A stretch of 64,000 nucleotides of DNA from Candidatus Pantoea deserta (GCF_003813865.1 NZ_RMVG01000003.1:310001-374000), one strand, 5' to 3'; shown: positions 37,746 to 48,167, counted from the first letter of the stretch. Notes: generated by a model from the letters alone, not told the origin. Made by a program: numbers and translations.

Positions 37746-39100
37746 CTGACGTCTCCTGAGAGCGCAGGCAATATACGGCTGACCTTATGCAGGGTTTCCT
37801 GATATTCGGCGTCCAGCTCGCTGTCCGCCACGACGCCGCCGCCTGCGGCGCAAAAGAGCTGCTGCTGTTCGGCAATCAGGGTGCGAATGGTAATGCTGGT
37901 GTCCATGCGTCCGCACAGGCTGAGATAGCCGATACTGCCGCACCAGGCATTTCGGCGATGCGGCTCCAGCTCCTCGATGATCTCCATCGCCCGAATTTTG
38001 GGCGCGCCGGTAATGGAACCGCCAGGGAAGCAGGCGCGCAGCAGGTCGCTGGCATGGAGCGATGCCGGCAGACGGGCGCGTATGGTGCTGACCAGATGAT
38101 GTACCGCCGGGAACGGCTCGACGCGGAACAGCTCCGGCACGCTGACCGAACCCGGCGCGGCCACGCGGCCAATATCGTTGCGCAGTAAATCCACAATCAT
38201 CAGATTTTCGGCGCGATCTTTCTCTGACTGCGCCAGCGCCAGGGCTTCGCGTCGATCCAGCCCGGCATCGGCGGAGCGGGGTCGGGTGCCTTTAATGGGG
38301 CGGGTTTCAATCTCATCGCCCCTGAGCGACAGGAAGCGCTCTGGCGACAGGCTGAGGATGGCGCTGCGCGGCAGGCGTAAAAAGGCGCTGAAGGGGGCGC
38401 GGTTGGCGCGGTTGAGACGGCAGAAGGCCTGCCACTCATCGCCCTGATACGTCGCCTGAAAGCGTTGCGCCAGGTTGACCTGATAGCAGTCGCCAGCCTG
38501 GATATACTCCTGCACCGCCTGAAAGCGCGCAGCATAGTCGCTATAGTTGAGGTTAGATCGCCAGCCGCTGGTGAGCGAAAAAGGCTCGCTGTCGCGCGTC
38601 GGCCACTGCATTAACCAGTTCAGCCGCGCCTGCGCGTCGCCCAGCGAAACCAGCGTCAGGCGCTGCAAATGATGATCGGCAATCAACGCCCAGTCGTAAA
38701 TGCCGACCGCCATATCTGGCGTCGCAAGGTCGCTGATGGCCTGCTGCGGCAGGGTTTCGAAGCGGCGGCCAAGATCGTAGCCGAACAGGCCGAGCGCGCC
38801 GCCCTGAAAGGGCAGATCTTCACGATAAGCGGGGCGAATCCCCAGCGCGTCGCACTGCTGCTGCAACAGCCGCAGCGGATCCTCAGCGGCAAGCGTGACG
38901 CTTTTATCCGCCTCGATAGCAGTTACATCGCCCTGGGTGGTCAGGGTGACGCGCGGATCGGCGGTGAGAATATCGAAGCGATTATCCGCATGGTCGGCGT
39001 TGCCGGAGGTGAGCAGCATTGCCCACGGCAAGTGAGAAAGCGGGGCGAAACGCGCGATCAGCGCATCCTGCGTATAGGGTAAGCTAAGCGTTGAGACCAT
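37742..39100 (-). CDS. pabB: aminodeoxychorismate synthase component I
   Basis: A 452-aa chorismate-utilising enzyme that makes 4-amino-4-deoxychorismate, the folate precursor, using ammonia from PabA. Conserved blocks: GGALGLFGYDLGRRFE, AGDCYQVNLAQRF, the PIKGT lysine motif (RPIKGTRPR, active-site Lys of PabB), DLLRNDIGRVA and FPGGSITGAPKIRAMEII. ATG at 39100 gives E. coli-like length (453). First gene of pabB-nudL, divergent from yoaH. Confidence 0.95.
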   Translation of the reverse strand: MVSTLSLPYTQDALIARFAPLSHLPWAMLLTSGNADHADNRFDILTADPRVTLTTQGDVTAIEADKSVTLAAEDPLRLLQQQCDALGIRPAYREDLPFQGGALGLFGYDLGRRFETLPQQAISDLATPDMAVGIYDWALIADHHLQRLTLVSLGDAQARLNWLMQWPTRDSEPFSLTSGWRSNLNYSDYAARFQAVQEYIQAGDCYQVNLAQRFQATYQGDEWQAFCRLNRANRAPFSAFLRLPRSAILSLSPERFLSLRGDEIETRPIKGTRPRSADAGLDRREALALAQSEKDRAENLMIVDLLRNDIGRVAAPGSVSVPELFRVEPFPAVHHLVSTIRARLPASLHASDLLRACFPGGSITGAPKIRAMEIIEELEPHRRNAWCGSIGYLSLCGRMDTSITIRTLIAEQQQLFCAAGGGVVADSELDAEYQETLHKVSRILPALSGDVR

Positions 39101-39210
39101 TATCCGGCAAAAATAGGACATCAAAGGGCATTAGCCTGGCATATTTTTTCCCGGCTGGCACCTGTTTGTTCCGCATGGAATAATGTCTGCTTCGCAATCA
39201 GGAGGGATTT

Positions 39211-39396
39211 ATGTTTACAGGTTTACCGGCACTTTCTCATGAACAGCAGCAGCAGGCGGTTGAGCGCATTCAGGAGCTGATGGCTGGCGGCATGTCCAGC
39301 GGACAGGCGATTGCGCAGGTTGCGCAGGAGATTCGCCAGACGCATCAGGGCGAGCAGATCCGGGCGCGCTTCGAAGATGACGAGGACGAAGCCTGA
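39211..39396 (+). CDS. yoaH: YoaH, UPF0181 small protein
   Basis: A 61-aa soluble helical protein matching E. coli YoaH (59 aa): [21 protein letters not shown]... [15 protein letters not shown], ending in an acidic tail. AGGAGG lies just before the ATG. Function unknown. It is convergent with yoaB 15 nt away. Confidence 0.92.
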   Translation: MFTGLPALSHEQQQQAVERIQELMAGGMSSGQAIAQVAQEIRQTHQGEQIRARFEDDEDEA

Positions 39397-39411
39397 CGCC
39401 CGGCGCGGCGC

Positions 39412-39756
39412 TTACAGCGCTGCGATGATTTTGATTTCGACTTTGTACTTCGGATTCATCAGCCCGGCCTGAACGGTACAGCGCACCGGCGCATTGCCGG
39501 GCGACACCCACGCATCCCATGCGCGGTTCATCGCGGCGAAATCCGCTTTTTCGACCAGAAAAATGGTTGCGTCAAGAATCTTACTCTTATCTGAACCGAC
39601 GCGCGCCAGCAGGGCATCAATGACGGCCAGCGCGTTGGCGGTTTGCGCCTCGGCGTCGGCGTCGAGATTTTCCGGCACGCTGGTGTAATAAACGGTGTCG
39701 TTGTGAATAACGGCTTCAGACATGCGATGCTCAGGGTCGATACGGGTAATGGACAT
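39412..39756 (-). CDS. yoaB: RidA-family protein YoaB
   Basis: A 114-aa member of the Rid/YjgF superfamily. The trimeric fold is expected; the arginine that binds substrate carboxylates in RidA is present in the C-terminal VRCTVQAGLMNPKYKVEI segment. RidA deaminates reactive enamine/imine intermediates, but the activity of the YoaB subgroup is unproven. Neighbours yoaH and yoaA are as in E. coli. Confidence 0.92.
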   Translation of the reverse strand: MSITRIDPEHRMSEAVIHNDTVYYTSVPENLDADAEAQTANALAVIDALLARVGSDKSKILDATIFLVEKADFAAMNRAWDAWVSPGNAPVRCTVQAGLMNPKYKVEIKIIAAL

Positions 39757-39879
39757 GGTTTCTCCTTACTATTCCAGCCGATAGCCTGGCATAAGCCGGG
39801 GCGTACTGTCATCTGTTGTGGAGCGGCCGACGGAATACTGACATAATTACAGTGTTTTTGCCGAAACGGGTGAGGAAGT

Positions 39880-41787
39880 GTGGCGGACGATTTTGCATTA
39901 GATGGCGCGCTGGCGCAGGCGATTGCGGGCTTTAAGCCGCGCGAGGCGCAGCGCGAAATGGCGCAGGCGGTGGAAGAGGCCGTTAAGGTCAGCGGTGAGC
40001 TGGTGGTAGAAGCGGGAACCGGCACGGGGAAAACCTACGCCTATCTTGCCCCGGCGCTGCGCGCCAAAAAGAAAGTGATTGTGTCAACCGGCTCGAAAGC
40101 GCTTCAGGATCAGCTGTACGGCCGCGATCTGCCTACCATTGCGAAGGCGCTCAACTTCACCGGCAAAACGGCCTTACTGAAGGGGCGCTCTAACTACCTT
40201 TGCCTTGAGCGACTTGAGCAGCAGTCCATGGCGGGCGGCGATCTTAACGCTCAGGCGCTGGGTGATTTAGTCACCCTGCGCGGCTGGTCGTCGCAAACCG
40301 TTGACGGCGACATCAGCAGCTGCGGCGGCGTGACGGAAGACAGCCCCATCTGGCCGCTGGTGACCAGCACCAACGACAACTGTCTGGGCAGCGACTGTCC
40401 TCTCTATAAAGATTGCTTTGTGGTTAAGGCGCGTAAGCGCGCCATGGACGCTGATGTCGTAGTGGTTAACCACCATCTGTTTCTCGCCGATCTGGTGGTG
40501 AAAGAGAGCGGCTTTGCCGAGCTTATCCCGGAAGCGGACGTAATGATTTTCGATGAGGCGCACCAGATCCCCGACATCGCCAGCCAGTATTTTGGCCAGC
40601 AGCTCTCCAGCCGTCAGCTGCTCGATCTGGCGAAAGACATCACCATCGCCTACCGCACTGAGGTGCGGGACGTTCAGCAGCTGCAAAAATCCGCCGACCG
40701 TCTGGCGCAGTGCACGCAGGATTTTCGTCTGACGCTGGGCGATCCGGGCTATCGCGGCAATCTGCGCGAACTTTTTACCGACAACAACGTGCAGCGTATG
40801 TTTACGCTGCTTGATGATGCCCTTGAGCTTTGCTACGACGTTATCAAACTGTCGCTGGGGCGTTCGGCGCTGCTGGACGCGGCTTTTGAGCGCGCGGCGC
40901 TCTATCGCTCGCGACTCAAGCGGCTGCGCGCCATCAGCGAACCCGGCTACAGCTACTGGTATGAGTGCTCGTCACGCCACTTTACGCTGGCCCTGACGCC
41001 GCTCTCCGTCTCTGAGCGATTCCGTGAGGTGATGGACGCGCGCAAAGCGGCGTGGATCTTTACCTCTGCCACGCTGGCCGTTAATGAAGAGATGCACCAC
41101 TTTGCCGATCGGCTTGGCGTCAGCAAGGCAAAGACGCTGATCCTGAACAGCCCGTTTGACTACGCGCGTCAGGCGCTGCTCTGCGTGCCGCGTAACCTGC
41201 CGGAGCCGAACCGTCCCGGCGGCGCGCGTCAGCTGGCGCGCATGATGAAACCGCTTATCGACGCCAATAAAGGGCGCTGCTTCTTTCTCTGCACCTCACA
41301 TCTGATGATGCGCGAGCTGGCGGCGGAATTTCGCGCCAGCATGACGCTGCCGGTGCTGGTGCAGGGGGAAACCAGCAAGGGTCAGCTGTTAAAACAGTTT
41401 ATCGAGGCAGGCAACGCCTTGCTGGTCGCCACCAGCAGTTTCTGGGAGGGCGTGGACGTGCGCGGCGACGCGCTCTCGCTGGTGATTATCGACAAACTGC
41501 CTTTTACCTCGCCGGAAGATCCCTTGCTGAAGGCGCGTATGGAGGATTGTCGTCTGCGCGGCGGCGATCCCTTCAGCGAGGTTCAGCTGCCGGATGCGGT
41601 GATTACCCTGAAGCAGGGCGTTGGACGCCTTATCCGCGATACAGACGATCGCGGCGTGCTGGTGATCTGCGATCAGCGGCTGGTGTCGCGTCCCTATGGC
41701 GCGCTGTTTCTGAACAGTCTGCCGCCGACGCCGCGCACCCGCGATCTGGCCCATGCCATCGCCTTCACTCAGCAAGCGAAACAGTAA
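39880..41787 (+). CDS. yoaA: ATP-dependent DNA helicase YoaA (DinG/XPD family)
   Basis: A 635-aa superfamily 2 iron-sulfur helicase with 5'-3' polarity. Walker A EAGTGTGKT (about 46-54), [4Fe-4S] cysteines at NYLCLERL, DNCLGSDCPLYKDCF, DEAH box (IFDEAHQIPD), and the motif V-VI region SSFWEGVDV and GVGRLIRD. In E. coli YoaA pairs with the HolC (chi) subunit at stalled forks. The start is GTG at 39880, after GAGG; it aligns with E. coli MTDDFA. Upstream of tsaB by 53 nt. Confidence 0.96.
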   Translation: MADDFALDGALAQAIAGFKPREAQREMAQAVEEAVKVSGELVVEAGTGTGKTYAYLAPALRAKKKVIVSTGSKALQDQLYGRDLPTIAKALNFTGKTALLKGRSNYLCLERLEQQSMAGGDLNAQALGDLVTLRGWSSQTVDGDISSCGGVTEDSPIWPLVTSTNDNCLGSDCPLYKDCFVVKARKRAMDADVVVVNHHLFLADLVVKESGFAELIPEADVMIFDEAHQIPDIASQYFGQQLSSRQLLDLAKDITIAYRTEVRDVQQLQKSADRLAQCTQDFRLTLGDPGYRGNLRELFTDNNVQRMFTLLDDALELCYDVIKLSLGRSALLDAAFERAALYRSRLKRLRAISEPGYSYWYECSSRHFTLALTPLSVSERFREVMDARKAAWIFTSATLAVNEEMHHFADRLGVSKAKTLILNSPFDYARQALLCVPRNLPEPNRPGGARQLARMMKPLIDANKGRCFFLCTSHLMMRELAAEFRASMTLPVLVQGETSKGQLLKQFIEAGNALLVATSSFWEGVDVRGDALSLVIIDKLPFTSPEDPLLKARMEDCRLRGGDPFSEVQLPDAVITLKQGVGRLIRDTDDRGVLVICDQRLVSRPYGALFLNSLPPTPRTRDLAHAIAFTQQAKQ

Positions 41788-41840
41788 TTTTCCTTTGGCT
41801 GTGCTAACATGCGCGCCGTTTTAAATGACCAGAGGTGGTT

Positions 41841-42539
41841 ATGTCTTCCCGAATCCTGGCGCTGGACACTGCGACAGAAGCCTGTTCAGCCGCGCTGCTC
41901 AATCAGCAGCAGATTGATGCCCGTTTTGAAATCGCGCCGCGCGACCATACGCAGCGTATTTTACCGCTGGTTGAAGCTTTGTTGCAGGCGCAGCAGCTAG
42001 AACTAACGGCGCTTGACGCGCTGGCGTTTGGTCGCGGTCCCGGCAGCTTTACCGGCGTACGTATTGGTATTGGTATCGCGCAAGGCCTGGCGCTGGGCGC
42101 GATGCTGCCGATGATTGGCGTCTCGACGCTGGCGACGCTGGCGCAGGGCGCTTACCGTTCGCAGGGCGCGACGCGCGTGCTGGCGGCGATTGACGCCCGC
42201 ATGGGCGAAGTTTACTGGGCCGAATATCAGCGTGACGAGCAGGGCGTCTGGCAGGGCGAAGCCAGCGAAAGCGTACTGTCGCCAGAGGCGGCGCTGGCCC
42301 GGATGCAGGCGCTGGAAGGCGAATGGTTTACCGCCGGAACCGGCTGGCAGGCCTGGCCGCAGCTTCAGCAGGGCCATACTCTGACGCTGCGCGCGAGCGG
42401 CGTTGAACTGCCGGCGGCTGAAGATATGCTGCCGCTGGCGCAGCAGGCGTGGCAGCGCGGCGACACCGTTCAGCCAGAACACGCCGAGCCAACCTATTTA
42501 CGCAATGAAGTCGCGTGGAAAAAATTACCCGGACGTTGA
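41841..42539 (+). CDS. tsaB: tRNA t6A37 synthesis protein TsaB
   Basis: A 232-aa ASKHA-fold protein that, with TsaD and TsaE, transfers threonylcarbamoyl to A37 of ANN-decoding tRNAs. TsaB is the scaffold of the complex. Conserved: [58 protein letters not shown] at 41841 follows GAGGTGG; an ATG two codons upstream overlaps that site. Essential in E. coli. Followed by yeaY. Confidence 0.96.
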   Translation: MSSRILALDTATEACSAALLNQQQIDARFEIAPRDHTQRILPLVEALLQAQQLELTALDALAFGRGPGSFTGVRIGIGIAQGLALGAMLPMIGVSTLATLAQGAYRSQGATRVLAAIDARMGEVYWAEYQRDEQGVWQGEASESVLSPEAALARMQALEGEWFTAGTGWQAWPQLQQGHTLTLRASGVELPAAEDMLPLAQQAWQRGDTVQPEHAEPTYLRNEVAWKKLPGR

Positions 42540-42598
42540 GCCTGTCGCAACTTATTGCCGCGGCCTGAGTCTAACAAACATCTTTTAGGAGAATACCT

Positions 42599-43189
42599 AT
42601 GTCTGTATGTCACAAAAGGGTGTCCGGTGTTTTGTTAGCCTGCGCGCTGCTGCTTAGCGGCTGTGCGACCGTACCGGATGCGATTAAAGGAAGCACGGCG
42701 CTGCCGCAGCAGGATCTGGTGCGCGTGATGAACGATCCCGCGCTCTATGTGGGGCAGGAGTCTCGCTTCGGCGGTAAAGTCGTTAAGGTTACTAACCTGA
42801 ACGGCAAAACCCGCCTTGAGATCGCCACACAGCCACTTGATGACAGCGCGCGTCCGCGGCTGGGCGCAGCCTCGGTGGGCCGCATCTATGCGGACATCAA
42901 TAACTTTGTTGATCCGGTCGATGTGAATAACCAGTACGTCACCGTGCTGGGGACCATCAAGGGAACGGAAAAAGGCGTTATCGGCGCGGCGAATTACAAC
43001 TTTGTCGTTATTGATGTACGCGGCTACCAGCGCTGGCATCTGACGCAGCAGGTCAACACGCCGCCTCAGCCGATAGATCCCTGGATCTACTATGGCCCGA
43101 CGCGTCATCATCCGGGCTACTGGGGACCGAACCCCTACTGGGGCGCCTATAGCGGGCCGGCTCAGGTGGAAACTATCCTGACGGAATAA
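42599..43189 (+). CDS. yeaY: Slp-family outer-membrane lipoprotein YeaY
   Basis: A 196-aa lipoprotein with a type II signal peptide and lipobox LLSGC (Cys22); the residue after Cys is Ala, so Lol sorting to the outer membrane is expected. The body matches E. coli YeaY ([41 protein letters not shown]). The C-terminus is rich in Tyr, Gly and Pro. In E. coli yeaY is sigma-E linked; function unknown. A strong terminator follows. Confidence 0.93.
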   Translation: MSVCHKRVSGVLLACALLLSGCATVPDAIKGSTALPQQDLVRVMNDPALYVGQESRFGGKVVKVTNLNGKTRLEIATQPLDDSARPRLGAASVGRIYADINNFVDPVDVNNQYVTVLGTIKGTEKGVIGAANYNFVVIDVRGYQRWHLTQQVNTPPQPIDPWIYYGPTRHHPGYWGPNPYWGAYSGPAQVETILTE

Positions 43190-43207
43190 AGTATTACGCT
43201 TTTTCAG

Positions 43208-43240
43208 GCCCGGCCGCGCCTGCCGCGACCGGGCTTTTTA
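43208..43240 (+). terminator. terminator of tsaB-yeaY
   Basis: GC-rich hairpin GCCCGGCCGCG/CGCGACCGGGC (43208-43234, one mismatch) then five T. Confidence 0.92.
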
Positions 43241-43306
43241 TTGCCGCAAATAAGCGGAATGAAATTTAGTGATGCGCTTCGCAACCTCGCTAAGCTGAAT
43301 CGGCGA

Positions 43307-43323
43307 AACTGGTACAATGAGTT
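43307..43323 (+). promoter_or_regulatory. FadR operator in the fadD promoter
   Basis: AACTGGTACAATGAGTT matches the E. coli fadD FadR site (AGCTGGTATGATGAGTT) at 13 of 17 positions and the general FadR consensus. It lies about 70 bp before the fadD start. Repression relieved by long-chain acyl-CoA is known for fadD; fadR itself is 9 kb downstream. Confidence 0.85.
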
Positions 43324-43393
43324 AAAATATTGTTACAAAAGTGGGCGGGGTGAAGCAAGAATGGAACAACAACGTGGAAACCGAGGTGAATCC

Positions 43394-45070
43394 TTGAACA
43401 GGGTGTGGCTGAAACGCTATCCGGAAGATGTGCCCGCCGAGATTAATGCCGATCGCTATACCTCCCTGGTCGATCTTTTTGAGCAGGCCGCTCAGCGCTA
43501 TGCCGATCAAACGGCATTTATTAACATGGAACAGCCCATGACCTACCGCCAGCTTGAGCAAAAAAGCCGCGCTTTTGCCGCCTGGCTTCAGTCCGGGCTG
43601 GGCCTGAAAAAAGGCGATCGCGTGGCGATTATGATGCCCAATTTGCTGCAATATCCGGTTGCGCTGTTTGGCGTGCTGCGCGCGGGCATGATCGTGGTTA
43701 ACGTGAATCCGCTCTATACGCCGCGCGAACTCAAGCATCAGCTTAACGACAGCGGCGCCAGCGCCATCGTCATCGTCTCTAATTTCGCGCATACGCTGGA
43801 AAAAGTCGTGGCGGAAACCGCGGTCAGGCACGTCATCCTGACGCGTCTCGGCGACCAGCTAAAGCCTGTAAAGGCGACGCTGGTCAATTTTGTGGTGAAG
43901 TACATTAAAAAGATGGTGCCTAAGTATCATCTTCCGGGAGCGGTGACGTTCAGACAGGCGCTGAGTCAGGGCGCGCAGATGACCTATCAGCGCCCGGATA
44001 TGACCAATGACGACCTCGCTTTCCTGCAATATACCGGCGGCACCACGGGCGTCGCCAAAGGGGCGATGCTGACCCACCGCAATATGCAGGCGAACCTGGA
44101 GCAGACCAAAGCGACCTACGGCAAACTGCTGCGCGATGGCAAAGAGTTTGTAGTGACCGCACTGCCGCTTTATCACGTTTTCGCCCTCACGGTAAATTGC
44201 CTGCTGTTTTTTGAACTGGGCGGACAAAACCTGCTGATTACCAATCCGCGCGACATTCCCGGCTTCGTTAAGACCCTGGCGAAATACCCGTTTACCGCCA
44301 TTACCGGCGTCAATACCCTGTTTAACGCGCTGCTTAACGACGCGCACTTCAACCAGCTGGATTTTTCTACGCTGCGCCTTTCGGCAGGGGGCGGCATGGC
44401 GGTGCAAAAAGCGGTTGCAGAGCGCTGGGAAAAACTAACCGGTCATTATCTGCTGGAAGGGTACGGTCTTACTGAGTGTTCGCCGCTGGTGTCGGTGAAT
44501 CCCTATGATATAACCGAGCATACCGGCAGCATTGGCTTACCCGTTCCCTCGACCGATGTGCGCGTTATTGACGACCAGGGTAAGGATGCGGCGCCAGGGG
44601 AGCCAGGCGAACTCTGGATCCGCGGTCCTCAGGTGATGGCAGGCTACTGGCAGCGCCCCGACGCCACCGATGAGGTGCTGAAAAATGGCTGGCTCCTCAG
44701 CGGCGATATTGTTACCGTTGACCCGCAAGGTTTTATCCGCATCGTCGATCGCAAAAAAGATATGATCATCGTTTCAGGCTTTAACGTCTATCCCAACGAG
44801 ATCGAAGATGTTCTGATGCAGCATCCCAAAGTCCGCGAGGCGGCAGCGATTGGGGTGCCCAGCGATTTATCGGGCGAAGCAGTGAAAGTCTGCATCGTGA
44901 AAAAGGACGCCAGCCTGACAAAAGAGGAGCTGCTCGACCACTGTCGACGCCAGCTCACAGGCTATAAGGTTCCGAAGATTATCGAATTTCGCGACGAGCT
45001 GCCTAAAAGCAACGTAGGCAAGATTTTGCGGCGCGAACTGCGTGACGAGGCCGGCTCCAGCACCCGCTGA
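43394..45070 (+). CDS. fadD: long-chain-fatty-acid-CoA ligase
   Basis: A 558-aa inner-membrane-associated acyl-CoA synthetase (E. coli 561) that activates exogenous fatty acids as they enter via FadL. AMP-binding P-loop [11 protein letters not shown] from Tyr213, as in E. coli; [12 protein letters not shown]; and FACS motif region [42 protein letters not shown]. The start is TTG at 43394 ([14 protein letters not shown]), chosen because E. coli fadD also uses TTG there and GAGGTG precedes it; the longer upstream frame crosses the FadR operator. Terminator at 45094. Confidence 0.96.
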   Translation: MNRVWLKRYPEDVPAEINADRYTSLVDLFEQAAQRYADQTAFINMEQPMTYRQLEQKSRAFAAWLQSGLGLKKGDRVAIMMPNLLQYPVALFGVLRAGMIVVNVNPLYTPRELKHQLNDSGASAIVIVSNFAHTLEKVVAETAVRHVILTRLGDQLKPVKATLVNFVVKYIKKMVPKYHLPGAVTFRQALSQGAQMTYQRPDMTNDDLAFLQYTGGTTGVAKGAMLTHRNMQANLEQTKATYGKLLRDGKEFVVTALPLYHVFALTVNCLLFFELGGQNLLITNPRDIPGFVKTLAKYPFTAITGVNTLFNALLNDAHFNQLDFSTLRLSAGGGMAVQKAVAERWEKLTGHYLLEGYGLTECSPLVSVNPYDITEHTGSIGLPVPSTDVRVIDDQGKDAAPGEPGELWIRGPQVMAGYWQRPDATDEVLKNGWLLSGDIVTVDPQGFIRIVDRKKDMIIVSGFNVYPNEIEDVLMQHPKVREAAAIGVPSDLSGEAVKVCIVKKDASLTKEELLDHCRRQLTGYKVPKIIEFRDELPKSNVGKILRRELRDEAGSSTR

Positions 45071-45093
45071 GATCTGGCAAGGATTCTGGTTGA

Positions 45094-45121
45094 ACGCCGG
45101 CACAGACCGGCGTTTTTATTG
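45094..45121 (+). terminator. terminator of fadD
   Basis: Stem CGCCGG/CCGGCG with a short loop, followed by TTTTTATT, about 28 nt after the fadD stop. Confidence 0.88.
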
Positions 45122-45169
45122 ACGATGATATGGAGCGCCGCGCGTTGTGTGCTGCGGTGAAAACGAGAC

Positions 45170-46291
45170 GTGAATTATTCCCTGATCGACCAAAATGACC
45201 AACTGGCCACGCTGTGCCAGCAGGCTCGCCAGCATGCGGCTGTGGCGCTGGATACCGAATTTGTCCGCACCCGCACCTACTATCCGCAGCTGGGGCTGAT
45301 TCAGCTGTTCGATGGCGAACAGCTGGTGCTGATCGATCCGCTGAATATCAGCGACTGGACGCCCTTTATCGAGCTGCTGCGCGATACGCAGGTGAAAAAA
45401 TTCCTGCATGCGGGCGGGGAAGATCTGGAAGTCTTTCTGCATCGCTTTGGGGTGCTGCCGCAGCCGATGATTGATACCCAGATTCTGGCGGCTTTTAGCG
45501 GCCAGCCGCTCTCCTGGGGATTTGCGGCCATGGTGGCGCATTTTACCCAGACCACGCTGGATAAGAGCGAAGCGCGCACCGACTGGCTGGCGCGTCCGCT
45601 GACGCAGCGTCAGTGCGACTATGCCGCCGCTGACGTTCACTATCTGCTGCCGATTGCCCATCAGTTGATGACCATGACCGAAGAGGCGGGCAATATGGCG
45701 GCGGCGCTTAGCGAGTGCGACCAGCTGTGCCAGCGTCGCCTTGACGTGCTACAGCCGCAGGATGCCTGGCGCGATATTACCAATGCCTGGCAGCTACGCC
45801 CGCGTCAGCTGGCGGCGTTGCAGCGGCTGGCCGCATGGCGTCTCAACGTGGCGCGTGAAAAAGATATGGCCGTCAACTTTGTGGTGCGCGAAGAGAACCT
45901 GTGGAAGGTGGCGCGCTTTATGCCGGGTTCAATGGGAGAGCTGGATCATCTGGGGCTGTCGGGCCATGAGATCCGCTTCCACGGCAAAACCCTGCTGGCG
46001 CTGGTGGCTGAGGCGCAGGCGCTGCCGGAAGAGACGCTGCCGTTGCCGCTGGGAAATCTGGTCGATCATCCGCACTACAAGACCGTGTTTAAGGCGATCA
46101 AAGCCCTGGTGCAGGAGGTAAGCCAGGAGACCGGTTTCAGTCAGGAACTGCTGGCATCGCGTCGCCAGATCAATCAGGTATTAAGCCAGCACTGGGGGCT
46201 GAAACCGCAAACGCGCGTGCCGGAATTGCTGGCAGGCTGGCGCGGCGATCTGTTTAAAACCCGCATCGACGCCATTCTGGCTCAGCTCTGA
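45170..46291 (+). CDS. rnd: ribonuclease D
   Basis: A 373-aa 3'-5' exoribonuclease that trims tRNA and other stable RNA 3' ends. The DEDDy residues are Asp28 and Glu30 (ALDTEFVRTR), Asp85 (GGEDLEVF), Tyr151 and Asp155 (YAAADVHY), identical in position to E. coli. Two HRDC domains follow (about 205-290 and 300-370). The start is GTG at 45170; E. coli rnd also has a non-ATG start. It ends convergent to minE. Confidence 0.96.
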   Translation: MNYSLIDQNDQLATLCQQARQHAAVALDTEFVRTRTYYPQLGLIQLFDGEQLVLIDPLNISDWTPFIELLRDTQVKKFLHAGGEDLEVFLHRFGVLPQPMIDTQILAAFSGQPLSWGFAAMVAHFTQTTLDKSEARTDWLARPLTQRQCDYAAADVHYLLPIAHQLMTMTEEAGNMAAALSECDQLCQRRLDVLQPQDAWRDITNAWQLRPRQLAALQRLAAWRLNVAREKDMAVNFVVREENLWKVARFMPGSMGELDHLGLSGHEIRFHGKTLLALVAEAQALPEETLPLPLGNLVDHPHYKTVFKAIKALVQEVSQETGFSQELLASRRQINQVLSQHWGLKPQTRVPELLAGWRGDLFKTRIDAILAQL

Positions 46292-46292
46292 G

Positions 46293-46325
46293 CAAAAATA
46301 TTCCCCTGCCGCTCAGCAGGGGAAC
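46293..46325 (-). terminator. terminator of the minCDE operon
   Basis: 9-bp stem TTCCCCTGC (46301-46309)/GCAGGGGAA (46316-46324), loop of 6; minus strand continues ATATTTTT. May also stop rnd. Confidence 0.88.
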
Positions 46326-46343
46326 ATCAGGAAACAGAGACGA

Positions 46344-46613
46344 TCATTTGGCCGCTTCTTCTGTTTCCGGTAGCGTAACGTTCAGCTCCAGAATGGAAAT
46401 ATCATCACCTTTCTGGTCCAGCTGAACGGTAACCATATCTGGATCGATCTTCACATATTTGCAAATCACTTCCAGGATGTCGCGCTTGAGCTGCGGAAGA
46501 TAGTGGGGCTCACTGTCGCCCCTCCTGCGTTCTGCCACGATAATCTGTAGCCTTTCCTTGGCTATGTTGGCAGTGTTCTTCTTCCGGGATAAAAAGAAAT
46601 CGAGTAATGCCAT
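46344..46613 (-). CDS. minE: division topological specificity factor MinE
   Basis: An 89-aa protein that stimulates MinD ATPase and drives pole-to-pole oscillation. The N-terminal part ([30 protein letters not shown]) is the membrane-targeting and anti-MinCD helix; the C-terminal alpha/beta topological domain follows. Length 89 versus 88 in E. coli. It starts 3 nt after minD; last gene of minCDE. Confidence 0.97.
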   Translation of the reverse strand: MALLDFFLSRKKNTANIAKERLQIIVAERRRGDSEPHYLPQLKRDILEVICKYVKIDPDMVTVQLDQKGDDISILELNVTLPETEEAAK

Positions 46614-46616
46614 GGT

Positions 46617-47429
46617 TTATCCCCCGAACAGGCGTTTCAGGAAACCCTTCTTCTCTTCTTCAATAAAGCGGAAGGGACGTTCTTCGCCGAGTAACCGATC
46701 AACGGTATCAGCATAGGCTTTGCCGGCATCGGAATTCGTGTCGAGGATCACTGGCTCGCCCTGGTTAGAGGCGCGCAGTACCGACTGGTCTTCCGGGATC
46801 ACGCCCACCAGCGGAATACGCAGGATCTCAAGCACATCTTCCATGCTCAGCATATCGCCACGGTTCACGCGGCCAGGGTTGTAACGGGTTAACAGCAGAT
46901 GCTCTTTGACCGGCTCCTGACTGTTTTCGGCGCGACGCGACTTAGAGGCGATAATGCCGAGGATGCGGTCAGAGTCGCGCACCGAAGAGACTTCCGGGTT
47001 CGTGGTGATGATCGCTTCATCAGCAAAATAGAGCGCCATCAGCGCGCCGGTTTCGATGCCTGCCGGCGAGTCGCACACGATAAAATCGAAATCCATTGCG
47101 GCCAGGTCGTTTAACACTTTTTCCACGCCTTCACGCGTCAGCGCATCTTTATCGCGCGTCTGGGAAGCGGGCAGAATATGCAGCATCTCGGTGCGCTTGT
47201 CTTTAATCAACGCCTGATTCAGCGTGGCGTCGCCCTGAATTACGTTAACGAAGTCATAAACGACGCGGCGTTCACAACCCATAATCAGATCCAGATTACG
47301 CAGGCCAATATCGAAATCGATAACGACCGTTTTTTTGCCTTTTTGCGCTAGACCGGTGGCGATGGCCGCGCTTGACGTGGTCTTGCCAACGCCCCCTTTA
47401 CCGGATGTAACTACAATAATGCGTGCCAT
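46617..47429 (-). CDS. minD: septum site-determining ATPase MinD
   Basis: A 270-aa deviant Walker ATPase that recruits MinC to the membrane. KGGVGKTT with the signature Lys11 and Lys16, Asp38 and Asp40 of A', and a C-terminal amphipathic membrane-targeting helix (EEKKGFLKRLFGG). Same length as E. coli MinD. Middle gene of minCDE, 33 nt after minC. Confidence 0.98.
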   Translation of the reverse strand: MARIIVVTSGKGGVGKTTSSAAIATGLAQKGKKTVVIDFDIGLRNLDLIMGCERRVVYDFVNVIQGDATLNQALIKDKRTEMLHILPASQTRDKDALTREGVEKVLNDLAAMDFDFIVCDSPAGIETGALMALYFADEAIITTNPEVSSVRDSDRILGIIASKSRRAENSQEPVKEHLLLTRYNPGRVNRGDMLSMEDVLEILRIPLVGVIPEDQSVLRASNQGEPVILDTNSDAGKAYADTVDRLLGEERPFRFIEEEKKGFLKRLFGG

Positions 47430-47462
47430 AAATATTGATTTCCTTAACAGAAGAAAAGGGGC

Positions 47463-48167
47463 CTAATTAAGTGTCTGGATGGTCAGCGCGCCCTCTGTGA
47501 GACACAGACGGGCGGCTTTGCCAAAAAATTCCGCCGGGATTTGATCCATGATCCAGTACTCACCAGCGATAGAGACCAGCTCTGCTGCCAGGCTGGTACA
47601 GAAAATCTGGCTGTTGCGATCGCCACCCGCGCCTGCCAGCGCGCGTCCTCGCATCATGCCGTAAATATGAATGTTGCCGTCGGCGACCAGCTCAGCGCCC
47701 GCGCTGACGCTGTTAGTCACAATCAGGTCGGCATTGCGCGCATAAATTTGCTGACCGGAGCGCACCGGCGTATTGATGATACGCGTTTTGCTGGCGAGCG
47801 GCTCGACGGGAGCGGCAGGCTGTACCTCCGGCGCAGGCGCGTCGCTGCGCTTTTTACTCTCTTTACCCTCTGCCAGCACCGGCAAACCGGCGCGCGCGAT
47901 CATGCGCTTCAGCGCCTCATCTTTACAGCCGCTGACCCCGACGATGCGTAAACCGGTCGCGGCGACAGCCTGCTGTAGCTGTTTCCAGTTGACGTTGCCG
48001 TTAAGCGCCGCCACGTTAAGCACCACCGGCGCGTTTTTTAAAAAGTCCGGTGCCTGATCGATTTTGTCCTGAAGCGCCTTGCGGATCACCTCAGGTTCGG
48101 GATGGTGCAGATGAACAACAGACAGGGTAAAACTGCTACCTTTGAATTCGATTGGCGTTTGCGACAT
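47463..48167 (-). CDS. minC: septum site-determining protein MinC
   Basis: A 234-aa inhibitor of FtsZ polymerisation. N-terminal FtsZ-binding domain (1-105, [21 protein letters not shown]), Pro/Ala-rich linker (about 108-125), C-terminal beta-helix that dimerises and binds MinD ([17 protein letters not shown]... [14 protein letters not shown]). ATG 48167 aligns with E. coli MSNTPIEL; three codons upstream add no similarity. First gene of minCDE, divergent from ycgL. Confidence 0.96.
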   Translation of the reverse strand: MSQTPIEFKGSSFTLSVVHLHHPEPEVIRKALQDKIDQAPDFLKNAPVVLNVAALNGNVNWKQLQQAVAATGLRIVGVSGCKDEALKRMIARAGLPVLAEGKESKKRSDAPAPEVQPAAPVEPLASKTRIINTPVRSGQQIYARNADLIVTNSVSAGAELVADGNIHIYGMMRGRALAGAGGDRNSQIFCTSLAAELVSIAGEYWIMDQIPAEFFGKAARLCLTEGALTIQTLN

